From: Candidatus Adiutrix sp.
GTDB lineage: Bacteria; Desulfobacterota; Desulfarculia; Adiutricales; Adiutricaceae
NCBI GenBank assembly: GCA_031285975.1
Contig: JAITVE010000321.1
Span: 1 to 7,640, forward strand
DNA: 7,640 nt
Direction: 5' to 3'
Shown here: piece after piece, positions 5,639 through 7,640 of the stretch
Layout: each line of letters opens with the position of its first letter
Position numbering within the stretch: position 1 is the first letter of the stretch
The notes under the pieces: model-generated
The model's database searches: none
What the model saw: the letters and a program-made list of their open reading frames with translations, nothing else
What the model was told of the DNA's origin: nothing
Program-made: the position numbers and the translations under genes

Positions 5639-7219
5639 CTAAACCCGGCCACCGATGACTGGCCGGGCGCCCGCCATAATGTGCATGGCCCGCTGGTAGG
5701 CGTCCTTTTCGGCCATGGGGAGGAAGCTGGCGGCCAGGTTTTGGCGAATGCCGTTCTGCTGGCCCAGCCCATACGCTACCTGGGTGGAGGCGAACCAGGC
5801 TTCCTGGGGCCGCCCCTGAACGCTCTCCACCATATTCGGCGCGCCCGCGTTATATTGCGGCAGCGGTTCCCGCTCAAGCCTTTCCTGCATCCCGGACATG
5901 GTGGTTTCAGCGATATACGGCGGGGCCAGCTTCGGGTTATCTACCGGGTTGGGCACGCCGACCTTGTATTGCGGCAGGGGTTCCCGCTCAAGCCGTTCCT
6001 GCATCCCGGACATGGTGGTTTCAGCGATATAGGGCGGGGCCAGCTTGGGATTATCCACCGGGTTGGGCACGCCGACTTTGTAGTGCGGCAGGGGTTCCTT
6101 TTCAAGATTTTGCCGGGTTTGGGACACGGCAGTTTCGGCCATGAAGGACGGGGACAATTCCGGGTTGTTCACCTGGTTGGGCGCGCCGACGTTGTATTGC
6201 GGCAGGGGTTCGCGCTCAAGGTTTTGCCGGGTTTTGGCCACGGTGGTTTCAGAAATGTAGGATGGGGACAGGGCGGGATTATCCACGGGATTCGGCACGC
6301 CCACCCGGCTGAATTCCAAGCCGGAGGGGGCCATATTCCGCGCCATTTCGCTCATGGCGTCGTGGAGCATGAAGGCCGGGGCCTGGTCGGGGTTGGCGGT
6401 CTGGTTGGGCACGCCCACGTTGACGAATTCCATAGTGGACGGGGCCAAATCCCGGCCCATTTCGCTGATGGCGTTTTGGACAATAACGGCGGGGTTCCGC
6501 GCCGGGTCGTCCACCATGTTGCCGGGCCCGGCGGTGAGGTATTGCGGTTTGGGGGCCTGCATTTCCAGCATCTGGCCCATGGCGGCCTGGGCCGCGTCCA
6601 CGGGGTCGTGCACCGGGTTGGTGCCGAGGGCGGAAGCGCTGGCCGTGAGCGGGGGGCCCACCCAGGGGGAGCGGCTCGGGGTGGCGGCAAGGCCCGCCGA
6701 GCCCTCGTTGCGCAGGGTCATGTTCAGGCTGCCGCCCCAGGCGGTGTTTTCCGGGCGGTACTGTTGCAGGGCCACCCCGTTGTTGGCGAACTGGTAGCGG
6801 TCGGCGGCCCAGCGCGAGGCGGACTCGACGATTTGCTGCGGGTGGCGGGCGATGGAGGCCTCGTCCTTGGGGTCGGAGGTGGGTTCGCGGCGCGGCCGGA
6901 TGTCCAGGTAGCGCTGGATGGCGTCGATGACGCTGTCCACCCGGGGCGGCGGCGTGCTCTGCACGTCCAGGTTCATGGTCTTGGCCATCTGGCGCCCCGG
7001 CTTGGGCTGGTAGGCCTCAATGGTGGCCGCCAGGTCGTTGCTGATGGTGACTTTGGGCACGGGGGCCCGGCCCTGGGCAATGGTGTGGGGCAGGCGGTTA
7101 AAGCCGGTCACCGTGTGGTGCAGGCGGTTGTCGGCCTCTGTCCGCACCTGGCTGAAAACGCTGGCGGGGCTGGAAATTTTTGGGGCAATAACCGGGCTCT
7201 GGGGATAGGATTTCGTCAT
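5639..7219 (-). CDS. Unknown 526-aa proline-rich tandem-repeat protein
   Basis: I do not recognise the family. The ATG at 7219 has a strong AAGGAG ribosome site 7 bases upstream. There is no signal peptide or membrane segment. The N-terminal part (about 1-225) is basic, proline-rich and low in order-forming residues, with a short helix-like VIDAIQRYLDI (97-107). Residues 226-455 carry tandem units of 38 residues. The clearest are 304-341, 342-379, 380-417 and 418-455, each with GVPNPVDNP or GAPNQVNNP and an ETT-rich helix ending in REPLPQ. Two earlier units (226-264, 265-303) are diverged and a partial one begins at 456. Units 380-417 and 418-455 have identical protein. The tail is QNLAASFLPMAEKD onward. 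Repeats of this type often mean a scaffold or binding surface. The function is unknown. Confidence 0.85.
   Translation of the reverse strand: MTKSYPQSPVIAPKISSPASVFSQVRTEADNRLHHTVTGFNRLPHTIAQGRAPVPKVTISNDLAATIEAYQPKPGRQMAKTMNLDVQSTPPPRVDSVIDAIQRYLDIRPRREPTSDPKDEASIARHPQQIVESASRWAADRYQFANNGVALQQYRPENTAWGGSLNMTLRNEGSAGLAATPSRSPWVGPPLTASASALGTNPVHDPVDAAQAAMGQMLEMQAPKPQYLTAGPGNMVDDPARNPAVIVQNAISEMGRDLAPSTMEFVNVGVPNQTANPDQAPAFMLHDAMSEMARNMAPSGLEFSRVGVPNPVDNPALSPSYISETTVAKTRQNLEREPLPQYNVGAPNQVNNPELSPSFMAETAVSQTRQNLEKEPLPHYKVGVPNPVDNPKLAPPYIAETTMSGMQERLEREPLPQYKVGVPNPVDNPKLAPPYIAETTMSGMQERLEREPLPQYNAGAPNMVESVQGRPQEAWFASTQVAYGLGQQNGIRQNLAASFLPMAEKDAYQRAMHIMAGARPVIGGRV
5644..5667. terminator. Possible bidirectional terminator hairpin between convergent genes
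   Basis: CCCGGCCA (5644-5651) and TGGCCGGG (5660-5667) form a perfect 8-base stem with an 8-base loop, right where proC (plus) and the repeat protein (minus) converge. It lies inside the last codons of the minus-strand gene. On that strand the stem is followed only by TTT, and in the plus direction there is no T-run. Position supports termination; sequence support is weak. Confidence 0.35.
5855..6544 (-). repeat. Tandem 114-bp coding repeats
   Basis: About six units of 114 bases (38 codons) lie head to tail inside the repeat-protein gene. Those at 5855-5968 and 5969-6082 differ at only 7 positions by eye, and all 7 are silent in the minus frame. The next units, 6083-6196 and 6197-6310, are recognisably related. 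The ones beyond (to about 6544) are diverged. The period keeps frame, so unit number could vary among strains by recombination. Confidence 0.85.
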
Positions 7220-7226
7220 GGCCGTT

Positions 7227-7232
7227 CTCCTT
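7227..7232 (-). promoter_or_regulatory. Ribosome binding site of the repeat-protein gene
   Basis: The minus strand reads AAGGAG, then 7 bases, then ATG (7219-7217). It fits the Shine-Dalgarno consensus and fixes both strand and start of this gene against a long plus-strand open frame. Confidence 0.9.
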
Positions 7233-7404
7233 TACATCAGCCGCCGAGCGGTGGGTTTCGAAGAAACCCGGCCCTCGGGGGTTGCGTTGGGCAGCCTTAT
7301 CCCTGGCTACGAACCCAAAAAAAGCGTCCGCACCGGCTTCTTAGGCCCGCACGACGCCCTCCTGGCGCATATTTTGAGCAAACCTCATCCTTTGAGGTAA
7401 ATAC

Positions 7405-7433
7405 AGTATAGTCTCACTTGAGATAAAACGCAA
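7405..7433 (-). promoter_or_regulatory. Promoter candidate for the repeat-protein gene, with palindromic spacer
   Basis: On the minus strand, TTGCGT (7433-7428), a 17-base spacer and TATACT (7410-7405, 5 of 6 to consensus) suggest a sigma70-like promoter. The spacer holds the palindrome TCTCA-CT-TGAGA as read on plus (7412-7423), a possible operator. The leader to ATG 7219 would be about 180 bases, longer than usual, and includes a small CCTCA/TGAGG hairpin at 7383-7397. Confidence 0.45.
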
Positions 7434-7482
7434 GTCGCCTGTGACAAACCGCAGGGCAAGAGCGTCTTAATTGGCTTAAAAT

Positions 7483-7514
7483 TGGCGGCACAATTGCATA
7501 TACCGCCACTTTTT
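7483..7514 (+). terminator. Intrinsic terminator-like hairpin
   Basis: TGGCGG (7483-7488) pairs with CCGCCA (7503-7508) across a 14-base AT-rich loop, followed by C and five T (7510-7514). That is the shape of a weak intrinsic terminator on the plus strand. No plus-strand gene ends here, so it may terminate a short unannotated transcript or be fortuitous. Confidence 0.4.
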
Positions 7515-7525
7515 AGCCCCACCCC

Positions 7526-7553
7526 CGTCATACCGGCGAAAGCCGGTATCCAT
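7526..7553. repeat. REP-like hairpin repeat, copy 2
   Basis: The 28-base unit has arms ATACCGGC (7530-7537) and GCCGGTAT (7542-7549) with a GAAA loop, flanked by CGTC and CCAT as in copy 1 (314-341). The only two differences, at stem position 3, swap T-A for A-T, keeping the pair. Confidence 0.8.
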
Positions 7554-7640
7554 GCCTTTCCTTGCCCTTGAAAGACTTCCCGCTAAGCTCCGTCCAAAGG
7601 CGGCCACCCCGCGCTTTTTTAGGCTTGCCGCTTTCTGGCC

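Larger units (their letters stand above)
7220..7640. other. Gene-free right end
   Basis: No credible gene is seen. The span holds the repeat-protein ribosome site and promoter candidate, a terminator-like hairpin (7483-7514) and REP-like copy 2 (7526-7553). From about 7560 to the edge I see no motif I can name. A gene could begin beyond the window. Confidence 0.6.

Noticed and set aside
5855..6544. CRISPR array
   Set aside because: The 114-base period has no spacers and lies in one open reading frame.
5681..7411. 576-aa plus-strand open frame
   Set aside because: It is antisense to the repeat protein. Base differences between duplicate units are silent in the minus frame but change residues here, and the minus frame has the AAGGAG ribosome site. 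High GC keeps stop codons rare.
1..7640. tRNA or rRNA genes
   Set aside because: No cloverleaf with a GGTTCGAATCC-like arm or rRNA-like stretch was recognised on either strand by eye.

Overview
The window is a high-GC bacterial chromosome segment from a Gram-negative, probably proteobacterial, genome. A desulfovibrio-like deltaproteobacterium would fit the gene types, but nothing seen here fixes the taxon. Ordinary housekeeping genes sit in tight transcription units, with one AT-richer insert, a repeat-built protein of unknown function, an insertion-sequence remnant at the left edge, and two copies of a short hairpin repeat near the two ends.

Layout. Bases 1-119 hold the 3' end of an IS5-type transposase that appears frameshifted at its tail. 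Bases 120-379 are non-coding and hairpin-rich and carry the first REP-like repeat. From 380 to 3527 a minus-strand unit reads, in transcription order, prfB (release factor 2, with the classic +1 programmed frameshift), a degenerate XdhC/CoxI-like protein, a pyridoxal/pyridoxamine kinase, and a small TIGR04076-type protein with a TTG start overlapping the kinase end. A 232-base divergent region (3528-3759) holds good sigma70-like promoters in both directions and a perfect palindrome between them. From 3760 a plus-strand unit reads a 174-aa unknown protein, a 179-aa HEPN-motif protein (R-x4-H) and proC (pyrroline-5-carboxylate reductase). The genes are spaced by +3 and -4 nt, so they are very likely co-translated. 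Converging on proC from the right is a 526-aa minus-strand protein built around 38-residue repeats. Bases 7220-7640 have no gene but contain a promoter candidate, a terminator-like hairpin and the second REP-like copy.

How it works together. prfB, the B6 kinase and proC are core functions. The most interesting part is the two-gene unknown-HEPN pair. It is clearly lower in GC than its neighbours, has its own promoter and ribosome site, and is wired directly into proC by an ATGA overlap. Its shape (small partner followed by a small putative HEPN RNase) resembles a toxin-antitoxin or abortive-infection module, but the partner has no nucleotidyltransferase (MNT) motif, so it would not be an ordinary HEPN-MNT pair. 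The function is inference, not demonstrated.
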